Source: DASTFY01 sp963769115 (GTDB lineage: Bacteria; Actinomycetota; Acidimicrobiia; Acidimicrobiales; Ilumatobacteraceae). From it: DNA of 64,000 bases. Shown here piece after piece: positions 39,346 to 48,430 of the stretch. Below the pieces are notes generated by a model. That model did no database searches. It saw only the letters and a program-made list of their open reading frames with translations, and was not told where the DNA came from. The stretch spans positions 310,001 through 374,000 of the forward strand of contig CAVYKN010000019.1 of NCBI GenBank assembly GCA_963769115.1, read 5' to 3'. Position 1 is the first letter of the stretch. Every line of letters begins with the position of its first letter. The translations under genes were made by a program, and so were the position numbers.

Positions 39346-40985
39346 TGCCGAAGCGCGGGCGAGCTCCGGCGATCGTCATCGGCGGCCTCGTCGTCGCGCT
39401 CCTCGCCGCTGCCGGCATCGTGGTCGCCCTCCGCGCCGGAGGATCCGCGGGGGAGGCGGACGCGCCGCGCTTCGTGGAAGAAGCTCAGGCGGCCGGGATC
39501 GACCACGTGTACGACGGCGAGTTCGAGCACTTCGTCGGCGGCGGGGTCGCAGCGTTCGACTGCAACGACGATGGCCGCCCCGAGCTGTATCTGGCCGGGG
39601 GCAGCGAGCCGGCCGCGCTCTACCGGAACGAGAGCCCGATCGGCGGCGCGACGCGATTCGCGCAGCTGCCGTCGCCCGTGACCGACCTGAACGCGGTCAC
39701 CGGCGCCTACCCGCTCGACATCGACAGCGACAGCACGATGGACCTCGTCGTCCTGCGCCGCGGCGGCAACGTCGTGCTGCGGGGGCTGGGCGACTGCCGC
39801 TTCGAACCGGCCAACGACCAGCTGGGCATCGACGGCGGCGACGCCTGGACGGCTGCGTTCAGCGCCACGTGGGAGGGGACGAACACGCTTCCCACGCTGG
39901 CGTTCGGGAACTACCTCGTGCCGGACACGACCGAGTGCGACGACAGCCAGCTCGTCCGGCCCGCCGCAGCCGGTGACGTCTACGCCGCGCCGGAACCGCT
40001 GACCCCCGGCTACTGCACGCTGTCCGTGCTGTTCAGCGACTGGAGCCGGTCCGGCCGTCGCGACCTGCGGGTCACCAACGATCGCCACTACTACCTCGAC
40101 GGCGAGGATCAGATGTGGCGCATCGAGCCCGGCCAGCCGCCCCGCTCCTACACCGAGGCCGACGGCTGGCAGCCGCTGCACCTCTGGGGCATGGGCATCG
40201 CCAGCCGGGACCTCACCGGCGACGGCTACCCCGAGGTCTTCATCACCAGCCAGGGCGACAACAAGCTGCAGACCCTGGCCGACGGACCGGAGCACCCCAC
40301 CTACCAGGACGTCGCGCTGGCCCGCGGCGTGACCGCGCAGCGGCCCGCCGTCGGCGGTGACGTGCTCCCGTCGACCGCGTGGCACCCCGAGTTCGAGGAC
40401 GTCAACAACGACGGATTCGTCGATCTGTTCGTGACGAAGGGCAACGTCGAAGCCCAGGTCGACTACGCCAGCCGCGACCCCAGCGACCTCTTCCTCGGCC
40501 GCGCCGACGGCACGTTCGCGCAGGCGACCGAGGATGCCGGCATCGTCAGCTTCGAACGGGCCCGCGGCGCCGCCGTGGTCGATCTCAACCTGGACGGGAT
40601 GCTCGACCTCGTCGTGGTGAACCGGCGCGAGCCCGTGAAGGTGTGGCGGAACGTCGGGCGGGGCGACGCCGACCGTGCCGTTTCGACCGGGAACTGGCTC
40701 GCCGTGCGCTTGGAGCAACCGGCCCCCAACGTCGACGCCATCGGCGCGTGGCTCGAGGTCCGGGCCGACGACCGGACCACGTCAAGAGAGGTCACCGTCG
40801 GCGGCGGCCACGCCAGCGGGGAGGCCGGCTGGCTCCACACCGGGCTCGGCGACGCCACGGAGGCGGAGGTACGGGTCCAGTGGCCGGACGGCGAGACCGG
40901 ACCGTGGATGCCGGTCGCGGCGGACAGCTTCGTGACGATCGAGCGCGGTGCGGCCGAAGCGGTCCCGTGGCTCCCGGAGGGATGA
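39345..40985 (+). CDS. UnbV/ASPIC domain FG-GAP repeat protein
   Basis: A 546-residue protein anchored by one N-terminal helix (IVIGGLVVALLAAAGIVVAL, residues 10-29) and otherwise extracytoplasmic. It has FG-GAP/VCBS-type beta-propeller repeats with calcium-loop motifs: AAFDCNDDGRPELYLAGG, DIDSDSTMDLVVL, DLTGDGYPEVFITSQGDN, DVNNDGFVDLFVTKG and DLNLDGMLDLVVVNRREP. The C-terminal ASPIC/UnbV domain follows (GAWLEVR, then VTVGGGHASGEAGWLHTGLG and VRVQWPDG). Paired with the UnbU-like gene upstream; its stop overlaps the next ATG (ATGA), so three genes may be coupled. Confidence 0.85.
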   Translation: MPKRGRAPAIVIGGLVVALLAAAGIVVALRAGGSAGEADAPRFVEEAQAAGIDHVYDGEFEHFVGGGVAAFDCNDDGRPELYLAGGSEPAALYRNESPIGGATRFAQLPSPVTDLNAVTGAYPLDIDSDSTMDLVVLRRGGNVVLRGLGDCRFEPANDQLGIDGGDAWTAAFSATWEGTNTLPTLAFGNYLVPDTTECDDSQLVRPAAAGDVYAAPEPLTPGYCTLSVLFSDWSRSGRRDLRVTNDRHYYLDGEDQMWRIEPGQPPRSYTEADGWQPLHLWGMGIASRDLTGDGYPEVFITSQGDNKLQTLADGPEHPTYQDVALARGVTAQRPAVGGDVLPSTAWHPEFEDVNNDGFVDLFVTKGNVEAQVDYASRDPSDLFLGRADGTFAQATEDAGIVSFERARGAAVVDLNLDGMLDLVVVNRREPVKVWRNVGRGDADRAVSTGNWLAVRLEQPAPNVDAIGAWLEVRADDRTTSREVTVGGGHASGEAGWLHTGLGDATEAEVRVQWPDGETGPWMPVAADSFVTIERGAAEAVPWLPEG

Positions 40986-42380
40986 CGATGAGCAAGGTGA
41001 GCATGACCCGAGCACGCGTCGCCGACGTGCCGCTTCCGGACTTCGGGATGCCGGCCCGCGAGCCGCTCCTCCCGCCGGAGCTCTACGCGGCCCGGTTGGA
41101 TCGGCTGCGGGCGCGGATGGACGGAGCGGGGCTACGACCACCTCGTGGTCTGGGCCGACAGAGAGCACAGCGCGAACCTCTCCTACCTGTCCGGGTTCGA
41201 CCCCAGGTTCGAGGAGGCGGTCCTCGTCATCGGAGCCGCGGAGCAGCCGGCGATCCTGCTCGGCAACGAGTGCTACGGGATGGCGGAGGCCGCCCCGCTC
41301 CCGATGCGACTGCGTGCGCTTCCAGGACCTGAGCCTTCCGAGCCAGCCCCGTGGGGAGTCGAGCTCCCTGCCGGAGATCCTGCGCGACGAGGGCATCGGG
41401 TCCGGCAGCCGGGTGGGGCTGGTCGGCTGGAAGACGTACGCCCGGCGCACGTCGATGGAGGCCCCGGCGTTCCTGGTCGACGAGCTGCGGGACAGGGTCG
41501 GCGCGGGCGGTCTGGTGGAGAACGCCTCCGATCTGCTCATCGATGCCGACGACGGGCTGCGCGTGCTCAACGAGGTCGAGCAGCTGGCCGCGTTCGAGTG
41601 GTCCGCGTGCCAGACGTCGCGCGGGTCGGTGCCGTGCTCCGAGGCCTCCGGCCCGGCATGACCGAGCGGGAGGCGGCGCAGCTCCTGGCCTGGAACGGTG
41701 CCCCGCTGTCCTGCCACCTCATGCTCACCGCAGGACCGAGGGCCCGGTACGGGCTGCTCAGCCCCGGAGACCGGCCGATCGAGCGGGGCGATCCGTTCAC
41801 CATCGCGTTCGGGATCTGGGGGGCGCTCAACTGCCGGGCCGGCTTCGTGGTCGACGACGCATCGGAGCTGCCGGACGGGGTGCAGGACTACGTCGACCGG
41901 CTCGTGGCCCCGTACTTCGAGACCGTCGCCGAGTGGTACGGCGCCCTCCATGTCGGCCAGGTCGGCGGCGCGCTGCAGGAGATCGTCGACCGCCGCCTCG
42001 GCGACCCGTTCTTCGGGATCTTCATCAACCCCGGGCACCAGCTCCACCTCGACGAGTGGGTCAACTCGCCGGTGTTCCCAAACTCAACGATCGAGCTGCG
42101 GTCAGGGACGGCGCTGCAGTGCGACATCATCCCCGCCACCGGGACGCCGTACTTCACGACCAACATCGAGGATGGCGTCGCGCTGGCCGACGAGTCGTTG
42201 CGCGCCGAGTTCGCCGCTCGCTACCCAGACGCGTGGCAGCGGATCCAGGCCCGGCGGCGGTTCATGACCGACACGCTCGGCATCGAGCTGCACCCGGACG
42301 TGCTGCCGTTCTCGAACCTGGCCGCCCACCTCCCACCGTTCCTCCTGCGGACGGATCGGGCGATGACCCTCGCCGCTTGA
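40982..42380 (+). CDS. M24-family (creatinase/prolidase fold) protein lacking usual metal ligands (three frameshifts)
   Basis: About 466 residues after joining frames near 41130, 41310 and 41625. The N-terminal creatinase-like domain reads LVVWADREHSANLSYLSGFD and VGLVGWKTYARRTSMEA. The C-terminal pita-bread domain begins GLRPGMTEREAAQLLAWNGA. Active M24 peptidases have two Asp, one His and two Glu ligands. Here the first Asp region reads FGIWGALNCRAGFVV without Asp, and only INPGHQLHLDEW keeps a His. It may be a metal-free creatinase-like hydrolase or an inactive homologue. ATG 40982 overlaps the UnbV stop. Confidence 0.72.
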
Positions 42381-42402
42381 CCCGAGCTCGGCCGGCGGCG
42401 GT

Positions 42403-43393
42403 TCAGACGGCGGCGGAGGCCAGGATCCGCTCGAGCACGACCATGTTGGCGACGGCGTCCGAGGGCGGGGTCGGCACCGGCTGCCCCGATCGGATGGCGG
42501 CGGAGAAGGCGTCGCACTGCTCGGCGTACTGGTCGGCCGGCGGGACCTCGATGATCTCGATGCCGGGCTCGACCGGCGGTGAACCGCCGGCAGCACGGAT
42601 GATGCGCGTCGGCCGATCGGGCGGGATGTTGAACGGGATCTCGACCAGCAGCCGCCCCTCGGTCCCCATGAGGTGGACCCGCTGGTCGTCCTCGAGCTGG
42701 GTCGAGCACGTGAACGTGGCGTGCCGGCCGCCGAAGTCGAGCACCGCGGACGTGAGCGCGTCGGTGCCGAAGCTCGGGTCGCGGCGCACCACCCCGGCCA
42801 CCGTGATCGGTTCGGCGTCGAACATCATCCTCGCCACGTTGACGGGGTAGCAGCCGATGTCCATCAGCGCCCCACCGCCGAAGTCGGTCACGTTGCGGAT
42901 GTTGAGCAGGATCGAGGTTGCGATAGGAGAAGAAGGCCTGGATCGCCTCCAGCTCGCCCACGGCACCGTCCCGCGACGAGCTCCCGCACACGGATCCACA
43001 GCGGGTGCAGCCGGTACATGAACGCCTCCATGAGGGCCACGCCCGCTGCCTGGCAGCCGTCGACCATCTCCTGCGCCTCCGCGGACGACATGCCAGCGGC
43101 TTCTCGCACAGCACGTGCTTGCCGGCGGCGGCCGCCCGCAAGGTCCACGGGGCATGGAGGTGGTTCGGCAGCGGGATGTAGACGGCCTCGATGTCCGGAT
43201 CGTCGAGGATCTCCTGGTAGCCGCCGTAGTACTTGGGGATGCCCAGCGCGGCGGCCGCGGCAGCGGCGCGGGGCTCGTCGCGCGAAGCGATCGCCGTGAC
43301 GTCGCACAGCTTCGAGCGCTGCATCGCCGGGATCACCTTGTTCACCGCGATCGCCGCGCAGCCGAGGACACCCCACCGCACCCGTTCGGTCAC
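42403..43393 (-). CDS. Gfo/Idh/MocA family oxidoreductase (three frameshifts)
   Basis: An NAD(P)-dependent sugar-type dehydrogenase of about 330 residues. The Rossmann fold opens with VRWGVLGCAAIAVNKVIPAM, then IPLPNHLHAPWTLRAAAAGK and HVLCEKPLA (catalytic Lys of the EKP motif). After frame breaks near 43093, 42970 and 42920 it continues with LMEAFMYRLHPLWIRVRELV and TDFGGGALMDIGCYPVNVAR, which hold the substrate His/Asp region. The start is probably GTG 43393. Substrates range over inositols and hexoses; it may belong with sugar use in this area. It is divergent from the MarR-GNAT gene. Confidence 0.82.
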
Positions 43394-43442
43394 GGCGACG
43401 TCATACCACGCCCCTCCTGGCGGGCGTGGTGGAGGCAGATAT

Positions 43443-43456
43443 CTGACTAAGGTCAG
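43443..43456. promoter_or_regulatory. Palindrome CTGAC-TAAG-GTCAG just before the MarR-GNAT start
   Basis: Two 5-bp arms are perfectly inverted, with ATAT on either flank (43439-43442 and 43459-43462). It ends 5 bases before the ATG at 43461 and lies 50 bp before the divergent oxidoreductase gene. A dimeric MarR protein bound here would block its own translation start region, so autoregulation is likely. Confidence 0.55.
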
Positions 43457-43460
43457 CGAT

Positions 43461-44379
43461 ATGGAGCGTGATGGGGTCGAGGTCGTCCGACGGTTCAACC
43501 GGGTCGTCACGCAGCGGGTCGGCGCGCTCGACGAGGAGTACCTGGCCCGGGGCCGGCCCCTCGGCGCGTCCCGCCTCCTGTGGGAGGTCGGCGCCGGGGA
43601 CGGCGGGGGTGGCGGCGGATGGCGGGGACGCCGCTGAGGTCCGAGCGTTGCGCCACCGGCTCGAGCTGGACTCGGGCTACCTGAGCCGGCTCCTGCGCCG
43701 GCTGGAGGCGGACGAGCTCGTCACCGTCGACGCCGGCCCGGGCGACGGCCGGCGGCGCGAGGTCCGCCTGACGGAGGCCGGCCGCGCCGAGCGTGCCGTG
43801 CTCGACGAGCGAAGCGACGCGCTGGCCTGGTCCGTGCTCGACGCCCTGGACCCACCACGCCGGGCCGAGCTGGTCGCCGCCATGTCGACGGTCGTGCGGT
43901 TGCTGACAGCAGGCGCCGTCCGCGTCACGGTCGAGGACCCTGCCAGCGCTGGCGCGCAGGTCTGCATGCGCTCGTACTTCGCCGAGCTGGACACGCGCTT
44001 CCACACCGGCTTCGATCCTGCCCGCGCCCTCCCGGTGGACGCCGACGAGCTGGTCCCACCGCGAGGGCTGCTCCTGGTGGCCCGCCTCCACGGCGAGCCC
44101 GTGGGATGCGGGGCGCTGAAGCTGCACCGCGACAGGATCGCGGAGATCAAGCGCCTCTGGGTGTCACCCGCGACGCGGGGGTTGGGCGTGGGACGGCGGC
44201 TCCTGCGCGAGCTCGAGCAGCACGCGGCCGACCGGGGCGCGAAGAGGACGAGGCTCGACACCAACCGCACGCTGACCGAGGCGATCGCTCTGTACCGGAA
44301 GGACGGCTACCGCGAGGTGTCGCCGTTCAATGGCGAGCCGTACGCTGACCACTGGTTCGAGAAGACGTTGGAACGGTGA
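43461..44379 (+). CDS. MarR-type HTH fused to GNAT acetyltransferase (one frameshift)
   Basis: About 306 residues. The first half is a MarR winged helix: VVRRFNRVVTQRVGALDEEY, then after a frame break near 43610 LELDSGYLSRLLRRLEADEL and VTVDAGPGDGRRREVRLTEA. The second half is a GNAT acetyltransferase with EIKRLWVSPATRGLGVGRRL (acetyl-CoA loop) and YRKDGYREVSPFNGEPYADH. The fusion is known in actinobacteria and proteobacteria; the GNAT part may act as sensor or as enzyme. Its stop overlaps the start of the next gene as TGATG. Confidence 0.82.
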
Positions 44380-45343
44380 TGGTCGCTCGTCACGTAGGCA
44401 TCCGGACGGCATCGCCGTCGCAGGAGGACCTCGAGAAGCGGCGCGAGCACTGCTCCGTCGACCCTCGGAAGCTGCTCGAGCTCGGCGCCGACGTCGGCAG
44501 CCAGGTACGGATCCTCACGACTGCGGACGATCAGGTGCTCTACACCATCAGCGAGGCCCCCGACGAGGACCCCGACAGCACCGTGCGCATGGGCCTGACC
44601 GCCCGCCGGCGGTTCGGCACCGACGACGAGTTCGACGGCGTGATCGACTCGCAGGTGCCGCACCCGACGCTGAGCGACACCGACGCCGAAGAGCTGGGCG
44701 AGTTCGTCGAGCGACTCCACGACGGCGCGAGCGCGACGGTCATCGCCATCGCGCCGCATGGCGGCGACATCGAGCTCAACACCGACCGGCAGGCCGAGCA
44801 CGTTGCTTCGCGCCTGGCCGCGCGCGGAGCCAGCTCGTGGATCTGCAGGGGCTGGAAGTCCGGCAACCGTGCCTTCGAGAGCTGGCACATCACCTCGGAC
44901 GAGACCGACCCCGGCGAGCTTTCCGTTGCTCGGCTCGGTGATGTCGCGTGGGTTCGCCGATGCCGTCAGCTTCCACGGGTTCAAGGAGCCGATCGTTCTC
45001 GTCGGCGGCCTCGCGCCTGTCGAGCTGCGGGAGGAGATCCGCGAGGCTATCGACGACGCCACCGGGCCTGAGGTCGTGGTGCGCGTCGCCACGCCTGACG
45101 ACCCCTTCAATGGGGACAGCCCGTGCAACATCGTGAACCGCTTGACGGCGGGCGGCGCGAACGGCGTCCAGATCGAGCAGAGCCTGACGGCGCGCGAGGA
45201 GCACTGGGCCGAGATCGCCGAGGCCGTGGCCCGCGTGTACGAGGACCCGGTTGCGGCGAGTGCCGCCGTCGTGGGTGGATCGTGCTCGCGCCCTCCTCGA
45301 GCGGGTGCGGCAGTTGGTGCGGCGATTCACGAGGTCCGGGTAG
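44379..45343 (+). CDS. Poly-gamma-glutamate hydrolase family protein (two frameshifts)
   Basis: About 320 residues when joined. Zinc-site motifs of the phage PghP/YmaC-type hydrolases are visible: ATVIAIAPHGGDIELNTDRQ (His and Glu ligands) and, after a frame break near 44935, FADAVSFHGFKEPIVLVGG (His ligand). A second break near 45285 gives the tail ALLERVRQLVRRFTRSG and a stop at 45343. The N-terminal part opens with LEKRREHCSVDPRKLLELGA. Phage homologues cut poly-gamma-glutamate capsules; the role in a bacterium could be capsule turnover or cutting of another gamma-linked peptide. No signal peptide is seen. Confidence 0.68.
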
Positions 45344-45409
45344 CACTTGCCATAGTGGCGGCCCGGCGCTGATCGCTGATCGGCCGCTGATCGACTGAGG
45401 AGACTCCTC

Positions 45410-46132
45410 GTGCACATCGCCGACATCGAGTACTCGGCACGACGGACTGCGGCTGGTGGGCCAGCTCGCCGTGGACGACGAGCGGCCGCGGGCGGCGGCC
45501 CGCCATCCTCGTCTGCCACGAGGGCAACGGGCTGAGCGACCACGCGAAGCGCTCGGCCCGGCGCCTGGCCGAGCTCGGCTACGTGGCGTTCGCCCTCGAC
45601 TACTACGGCGACGGGCAGATGCTGCCCGCCGGAGGAGCTCACGGCCCGCTTCACCGCGGCTGGCCGGCGACCCGCTCGAGACGCCGGGCCATCGGCAGGC
45701 CGGCCTCGACGTGCTGCTGGCCGACGAGCGAGGCCGACCCGGCCCGGGTGGCGGCCATCGGCTACTGCTTCGGCGGGACGATGTCGCTCGAGCTGGCCCG
45801 GGGAGGCGCCGACCTGCAAGGCGGTCGTCGGCTTCCACTCGGGTCTGTCGACCAGCCGGCCCGAGGACGCCGCCAACATCAAGGCCAAGGTGCTCGTGTG
45901 CATCGGCGCCGAGGACCCGCTGATCCCGCCGGAACAGCGCGCCGCCTTCGAGGAGGAGATGCGGGTCGGCGGGGTCGACTGGCGCATGAACCTCTACGGC
46001 GGCGCCGTGCACAGCTTCACCAACCCCGCCGCCGACGGCACGAGGCCGGGCATCAAGTACGAGGCGAAGGCGGACGCCCGATCGTGGCGGGCGATGCTGG
46101 ACTTCTTCCACGAACGCTTCGGGCCGATCTGA
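45410..46132 (+). CDS. Dienelactone hydrolase family protein (several frameshifts)
   Basis: About 240 residues. GTG 45410 follows GAGGAG, which also forms an inverted repeat with CTCCTC just before the start. Joined fragments give ILVCHEGNGLSDHAKRSARR, LGYVAFALDYYGDGQMLP, VAAIGYCFGGTMSLELARGG (nucleophile Cys in GYCFGG), CIGAEDPLIPPEQRAAF (Asp) and NLYGGAVHSFTNPAA (His). The Cys-Asp-His triad matches dienelactone hydrolase, which opens the lactone ring in chlorocatechol breakdown; many relatives have other substrates. No catechol pathway genes are visible nearby. Confidence 0.78.
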
Positions 46133-46360
46133 CCCGCGCCGCGTCCGGCTCCGGGACGACCAGCCACACGAGCAGGGCGAGGCCGATCAGCGAGGCGGCG
46201 AACCCCGAGACGGCCTTCCAACCGGCCGCTTCGTACAGCGCTCCGGCAACCGCGGTCAACAGCGCGCCGCCGGCGAAGATGACGGTCATGGCGGCGACGG
46301 CCAGGCCGCACGCCACCGCCATCGCGGCGGTGACGGTGGACAGCGATCGCGCGGGCGGGG
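46130..46360 (-). pseudogene. Membrane-protein remnant resembling the C-terminal helices of an MFS protein
   Basis: The minus strand between the convergent hydrolase and aminotransferase genes encodes two hydrophobic helices, TVIFAGGALLTAVAGALYEA and AVSGFAASLIGLALLVWLVV, followed by a charged end. This looks like the last two helices of a major facilitator, without the rest of the protein. No convincing start and no stop before 46053 were found. It could be a decayed gene end or a small membrane protein. Confidence 0.35.
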
Positions 46361-46372
46361 CGTCGATAGCCG

Positions 46373-47432
46373 TCAGGGCGCGACGCGCTCGAGCGCAGCG
46401 AAGGCCGCCTCGACATCGTCCGCGTCGTTGTAGATGTGGAAGGACAAGCGGCAGCCGTCGGCCCGCGCCGCGGCCTTGATGCCGCAGGCCGACAACCGCT
46501 CCTCGATCCCGGCGCCCAGGCCGGCGATCGACACGATGGCCGAGCCCGCGGGCGCAGAGGCCGAGCCTCTGGCGCAGCCCGTCGGCCAACCGCACGTCGT
46601 GGTCGTGGATGGCATCGATGCCGATCCGTCCCAGCACGTCGAGCGAAGCCACCGCGCCCACCCATGCGTGCCAGGCCGGAGAGAGGTCGAGGCGGCGGGC
46701 GTCCTCGGCCAGGCGCAACGGCGGCCCGTAGAACGCGCCGTAGACGTCCGGCGCCGCGAACCAGCTGGCCCCGCTCGGCCGGCACATCGACAGGAGCGCA
46801 GGCGAGACCACCATGAAGGCCGTGCCCCGCGGGCAGCACAGCCACTTGTAGGCCGAGCACACGGTGGCGTCGATGCGGTCGAGTGGGAGCCGCAGCCACG
46901 GGAGCGCCTGGGTGGCGTCGACGACGGTCAGCGCACCGGCCGCGCCGGCGGCCGCGAGGACCGCGTCGATGTCGGCGATCCGGCCGTCGGACGATTGCAC
47001 GGCACTCCACGCGACCATCGTCGTCTGGTCCGTGACGGCGTCGGCCAGCGCGTCGAGTGGCACCGGACGGACGGTGACACCGCGCGACGCCTGGGCGAGG
47101 AACGGGAACAGCAGCGCGGTGAAGTCCTCCTCCGCCACGACCACTTCCGCGGTGTCCGGCAGGCTGGCCGCGACCAGCCCGAGGAAGGTGGACGCGGCCG
47201 GGCCGATCGCGACCTGACCGGGCGCCGCACCGACGAGAGCGGCGAACGATCGCCGCGCGGTGTCCGCAGCGTCGTTCCACACCCGCCACTGGCCCGAGCC
47301 GTCGGCCCACTCCTCGAGCGCACGATGCCCGGCCTCGACGGTGGCGAGCGGCGGTAACCCGTAGGTGGCGGTGTCGAGGTAGCCACGGGCCGGGCGCCAG
47401 GCCGCGGCCGGAGCGTCGGTGCCGTCTGCCAT
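46373..47432 (-). CDS. Class V aminotransferase, PLP-dependent (one frameshift)
   Basis: About 353 residues. ATG 47432 opens a cysteine-desulfurase-like fold: RGYLDTATYGLPPLATVEAG, then VAIGPAASTFLGLVAASLPD, VVDATQALPWLRLPLDRIDA and VCSAYKWLCCPRGTAFMVVS, where the Lys of AYKW binds PLP. A frame break near 46555 joins to IVSIAGLGAGIEERLSACGI and CRLSFHIYNDADDVEAAFAA, ending at 46373. Members are cysteine desulfurases, kynureninase-like enzymes and epimerases; the short form without a mobile Cys loop argues against IscS. It converges on the dienelactone hydrolase gene. Confidence 0.82.
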
Positions 47433-47506
47433 CGTCCGAACCCTACGGCGGCCCGGGCCTCGACGGTCCGGGCGCTCGGTGGATCCCCGTTCGTAGTCTG
47501 CGATGC

Positions 47507-48169
47507 GTGGGCGCGCTCGGGGATCGGGAGATCACGCTGGACGCCGTGCGCGCCGGGGTCTCGATGTTCGCGGCGTCGTACGGCGTCGACGCGAGCGACG
47601 CCGGGCTGGCGTCCGAAGCCGACGGCGAGGTCGACCTCTCACTCGTGGAGCGCCGGCGGGCGCTCCATCGCTGGCTCAACGCCTGGGGCTGCCGCATCCG
47701 CTACGCCCGGCCGGGCGAGCCCGATCTCTTCGACGCCGGGCTCGCGGCGTGGTGGGGCCGGCGGCGCGGCGACCTGGCCAAAGTGACCGGGCCGCTCAGC
47801 GACCTGAGTGACGACCAGATCACGTGCCTGAGCGTCGCGTTCGAGGACCTGAGCTCGCTGCCGATCGCCCGCACGGTGGCGGGGACCGACCGGACGATGG
47901 GTCCGACCGCCGCCGCCAAGGCCCTGTACGCGCTCCGACCGCGGGCGGTCATGCCCTGGGACCTGATGATCGCCGAGCGGCTCCACGGCGGCCGGGACGA
48001 GATCGCCTTCGGCGCGCACCTGCGCCTCGGCCGGGACTGGGCGCGACAGCTGCTGGGTGACACCGGCTGGGACGAGCCGCAGCTGGCCGCCGAGCTCGGG
48101 CAGCCGGGCGCCAGCCTCGCCCGGCTGCTCGATCAGTACTGCTACATCCGCTTCACGCTCGGAGCGTGA
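47507..48169 (+). CDS. Protein of unknown function
   Basis: A 220-residue soluble protein that I do not recognise. It has no signal peptide or membrane helix and is rich in Arg, Leu and Trp. The sequence has the look of a conserved family, with dense blocks such as RALHRWLNAWGCRIRYARPG, MGPTAAAKALYALRPRAVMP, WDLMIAERLHGGRDEIAFGA and LDQYCYIRFTLGA. The GPTAAAKALYALRP block could be a helix-hairpin-helix-like element, but this is a weak guess. The start at GTG 47507 gives the longest fit; codon use is normal for the window. Divergent from the aminotransferase, 74 bp away. Confidence 0.7.
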   Translation: MGALGDREITLDAVRAGVSMFAASYGVDASDAGLASEADGEVDLSLVERRRALHRWLNAWGCRIRYARPGEPDLFDAGLAAWWGRRRGDLAKVTGPLSDLSDDQITCLSVAFEDLSSLPIARTVAGTDRTMGPTAAAKALYALRPRAVMPWDLMIAERLHGGRDEIAFGAHLRLGRDWARQLLGDTGWDEPQLAAELGQPGASLARLLDQYCYIRFTLGA

Positions 48170-48205
48170 GCACCGCTACGGAGTGACCGTCACGCTGTAG
48201 GTGAG

Positions 48206-48241
48206 TCCAGCGCAAGCTGGAGGGCGGCGAGTCACGCCGCC
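48206..48241. other. Two adjacent perfect hairpins in the gap after 48169
   Basis: TCCAGC-GCAA-GCTGGA (48206-48221) has a GNRA tetraloop, and GGCGGC-GAGTCAC-GCCGCC (48223-48241) follows one base later. They lie 37 bp after the stop of the unknown-function gene. They may end its transcript or belong to a small structured RNA. The rest of 48242-48313 holds nothing I can name. Confidence 0.45.
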
Positions 48242-48313
48242 TGTTGACGCAACAGCCGCGCACAGCAGCGCGCGAGGGCGGACCGTCCACCCGGAGGAAA
48301 CGCGCTTTCAAGA

Positions 48314-48331
48314 ACCGTCAAGGATCCTTGA
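48314..48331. promoter_or_regulatory. 18-bp perfect palindrome CGTCAAGGATCCTTGACG
   Basis: All nine base pairs of each arm match, with no spacer. It lies in the gap between two convergent genes, over 100 bp from either coding end. It could be a protein-binding site for a factor with twofold symmetry or part of a transcription end. No regulator is encoded beside it. Confidence 0.5.
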
Positions 48332-48364
48332 CGATCTCACGGATGAGGATGTCCTCGGGGCGAG

Positions 48365-48430
48365 GGTCCTCTTGACGCGGCGGGCGGCAGAGCGCTCCAC
48401 CGGTTTGCGGGTGCGAAACCCGCGAGGGCC
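48365..48430 (+). other. tRNA-like segment (acceptor and T-arm), possible tRNA relic
   Basis: GGTCCTC (48365-48371) can pair with GAGGGCC (48424-48430) over seven positions with one G-U. Directly before the 3' strand sits a T-arm-like hairpin: GCGGG, loop TGCGAAA, CCCGC (48407-48423). CAGAGCGCTCCA in between resembles the 3' side of a D-arm and the start of an anticodon stem. The total of 66 bases is too short and lacks a proper anticodon arm, so this is not a functional tRNA as it stands. It may be a degraded tRNA, an attachment-site remnant, or chance. Confidence 0.25.

Noticed and set aside
48365..48430. A functional tRNA gene
   Set aside because: Acceptor and T-arm pair, but the total is 66 bases and no anticodon arm can be drawn, so only a tRNA-like relic is claimed.
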